Below the pieces are notes generated by a model. That model saw nothing but the letters and a program-made list of their open reading frames with translations. It was not told the DNA's origin and ran no database searches. Source: Candidatus Anderseniibacteriota bacterium (GTDB lineage: Bacteria > Patescibacteriota > Andersenbacteria > UBA10190). Taken from it: a stretch of DNA of 7,781 nucleotides. The position numbers were made by a program, and so were the translations under genes. Within the stretch, counting starts at the first letter, position 1. Every line of letters starts with the position of its first letter. Location of the stretch: assembly GCA_003229735.1 (NCBI GenBank), contig QIFI01000001.1, forward strand, positions 1-7,781. Direction: 5' to 3'. Of this stretch, positions 6,885-7,781 are shown piece after piece.

Positions 6885-6912
6885 GGTAAACTTTGTGAAG
6901 TTAAGTTTTTAG

Positions 6913-7140
6913 TTATTTAGGCCAAAGTTGGTTGAATTGGTCGGGACTTATATTGATGTCGCGTAAAATACTGCGCAGGGTGCCGATCTTGAGGGGGCGA
7001 TTTCCATGGACGGGAACAGTTGTTCGCTGGCTGCCTTTTTTAAAATAATGGTGACTGCCTCGGACTCGAGCCAATATAAAACCTTGCCGCTTAAGGAAGC
7101 GCGCCATATCTTTGCCGCTGGGACGGCGTAGTTTAGCCAC
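6913..7140 (-). CDS. hicA: HicA family mRNA interferase toxin
   Basis: HicA is a small dsRBD-like ribonuclease that cleaves mRNA and is neutralised by HicB. The 75-residue protein shows the full family pattern: KLRRPSGKDMARFLKRQGF, then RGSHHYF with the catalytic histidine (first His of GSHH), then TVPVHGNRPLKIGTLRSILRDI. Length is normal and no key residue is missing, so it is probably active. GTG at 7140 gives an 8-base overlap with the hicB stop (GTGGCTAA), suggesting translational coupling; TTG at 7143 is one codon upstream. It lies on the opposite strand to all upstream genes and converges on them. Family assignment is confident; the exact start is not. Confidence 0.93.
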   Translation of the reverse strand: MAKLRRPSGKDMARFLKRQGFILARVRGSHHYFKKGSQRTTVPVHGNRPLKIGTLRSILRDINISPDQFNQLWPK

Positions 7141-7378
7141 CAACGAGTTGGGCTAAATTCCAGTTGACTTGCCGCAGAGCTGGTTTATTCACTTGAGCCA
7201 ATGCATCCTCAAGGCCAAATTCCTCTAAGTATCCACGCAGAGCTTGTTCCAGATCAGCGATGGCATCCGCTTCGGTTTCGCCCTCGCCATAGGCGGGTAT
7301 ATCGGGGACGCGGGCTGTGAAGCCGCCTTGCTGGTGGTCTGGGATGAGTTCAATAGTTAATGATGATTCTTTTGACAT
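7133..7378 (-). CDS. hicB: HicB family antitoxin, short form
   Basis: HicB binds and blocks HicA. The 81-residue protein begins LTIELIPDHQQGGFTARVPDIPAYGEGETEADAIADLEQALRGYL (read as its opening, split here only for description), the partial RNase H-like fold of HicB/UPF0150 proteins. After that fold only about 30 residues remain, without an obvious helix-turn-helix or ribbon-helix-helix, so the DNA-binding domain found in longer HicB proteins appears absent. The ATG at 7378 follows a promoter-like sequence and has no Shine-Dalgarno. Gene order is antitoxin then toxin. It may regulate by a partner or not bind DNA at all. Confidence 0.92.
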   Translation of the reverse strand: MSKESSLTIELIPDHQQGGFTARVPDIPAYGEGETEADAIADLEQALRGYLEEFGLEDALAQVNKPALRQVNWNLAQLVGG

Positions 7379-7405
7379 ATCATGGTAAGTGTATCATTGG
7401 TAGTG
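7378..7405. repeat. Two abutting 14-bp near-identical repeats at the hicB start (possible operator)
   Basis: TATCATGGTAAGTG (7378-7391) and TATCATTGGTAGTG (7392-7405) are adjacent and differ only by a one-base shift in the middle. They overlap the hicB ATG and the candidate -10. Placement fits an operator for autoregulation, but the short HicB lacks a visible DNA-binding domain. Confidence 0.5.
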
Positions 7406-7416
7406 GGTTAGGGCAA
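7388..7416 (-). promoter_or_regulatory. hicB: Candidate hicBA promoter
   Basis: On the minus strand TTGCCC (7416-7411) and TACACT (7393-7388) are separated by 17 bp, each matching the sigma-70 consensus at 4 of 6 positions. The -10 ends 9 bases before the hicB ATG, so the leader would be only a few bases long. Confidence 0.45.
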
Positions 7417-7455
7417 TACTGATTAGTGCAATTTAAGCCTTTTTAAACGTAGCTT

Positions 7456-7537
7456 TTTCAAACGCTAAGGGTGTGAATGAGTTGTAGAGGCTATTTTAAG
7501 CCCTTTCAAACGCTAAGGGTGTGAAAAAGGGTGTGAA
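7456..7537. repeat. Repeat cluster: 22-bp direct repeat and AGGGTGTGAA copies
   Basis: A 22-bp sequence beginning TTTCAAACGCTAAGGG is present identically at 7456-7477 and 7504-7525. AGGGTGTGAA occurs three times (7468, 7516, 7528). A degenerate upstream copy, TTTAAGCC...AAACGTAGC (7432-7453), mirrors TTTAAGCC...AAACGCTAA (7495-7516), suggesting a diverged tandem duplication of about 60 bp. No coding potential or CRISPR-like regularity is seen. Confidence 0.65.
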
Positions 7538-7781
7538 AAACTAAGGGTTAAAAAAAGGGGGGGTGAATGGAGTTAATTTTAGTGACTATTCTTTTTTAAT
7601 ACTGTTCGATCGGCCGCTTTGTCTACTTCGGGCATTTTATGTAAACTATACTTTTTTCTTAAAGAAACCGGGGTTTTCCATGATATAAATAGTATACTGG
7701 AAAGGAAAATTATTTTCACATTTAGGTAAGGTAAGGTACGAGCTCACAAGACTGAGCGAACCAGACTAATTCAGGCTTGGT
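7538..7781. other. Gene-free right end with promoter-like AT-rich sequence
   Basis: No supported gene lies here. It has an A7G7 run (about 7550-7563), two TATACT boxes on the plus strand (7647-7652, 7693-7698) without good -35 partners, and an inverted pair TTTCCA (7675-7680) / TGGAAA (7698-7703) flanking an AT-rich core. Three tandem AGGTA units (7724-7738) and a small stem GCTCA/TGAGC (7742-7757) follow. It may be the upstream region of a gene or RNA beyond the window; I do not recognise an rRNA, tRNA, tmRNA or RNase P start. Confidence 0.35.

Noticed and set aside
7456..7525. CRISPR array
   Set aside because: There are only two full repeats with one 26-bp gap, no third regular unit and no cas genes.
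7579..7635. 18-codon minus-strand frame starting MPEVDKAADR
   Set aside because: It is short, has no supporting neighbour or start signal, and the adjacent 11-codon frame starting MENPGFF (7681 downward) is in another frame. There is no evidence that either is translated.
7725..7781. tRNA or rRNA start at the right edge
   Set aside because: The minus-strand GGTTCGCTC resembles a T-loop, but lacks the conserved A and a matching stem; no rRNA, tmRNA or RNase P signature was found.

Overview
The window looks like a piece of a small-genome bacterium, most likely from the candidate phyla radiation (Patescibacteria). This placement is an inference. It rests on the eukaryote/archaeal-like form of IleRS, the absence of Shine-Dalgarno sequences before every start, a tail protein pair with no recognisable family, and many short palindromic elements. 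The genetic code appears standard: ileS ends in TGA followed in frame by TAA TAA TGA, the other genes end in TAA, and no in-frame TGA codons are used.

Layout. Positions 1-2951 (+) hold the 3' 95% or so of ileS, open at the left edge. A 186-bp repeat-rich gap leads to recO (3138-3905, +). A 318-bp gap with an imperfect 27-bp direct repeat, a strong hairpin and a CGAAT-rich stretch leads to a membrane-anchored protein with about four Ig-like/DUF11-like extracellular domains (4224-6242, +). Fifteen bases later comes a small, very basic, helical protein (6258-6827, +). A convergent hicB-hicA toxin-antitoxin pair lies on the minus strand (7378-6913). The last 400 bp have no gene I can support, but carry 22-bp repeats and promoter-like sequence.

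How the parts fit. ileS (translation) and recO (recombination repair) are housekeeping genes. The membrane protein and the basic protein look like a two-gene unit of unknown function in the cell envelope. hicBA is an independent accessory module with its own promoter-like sequence.

The most interesting signal is inside ileS. Two unrelated palindromic elements, whose apparent lengths are multiples of three (36 and 42 nt), sit in frame in the coding sequence. One of them separates the two cysteines of what would otherwise be a CxxC zinc knuckle. A third palindromic element of a different family lies between recO and the membrane protein gene. This resembles the palindromic elements known inside Rickettsia genes. 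A second theme is consensus or near-consensus -10 boxes placed so close to start codons that the mRNAs would be leaderless.
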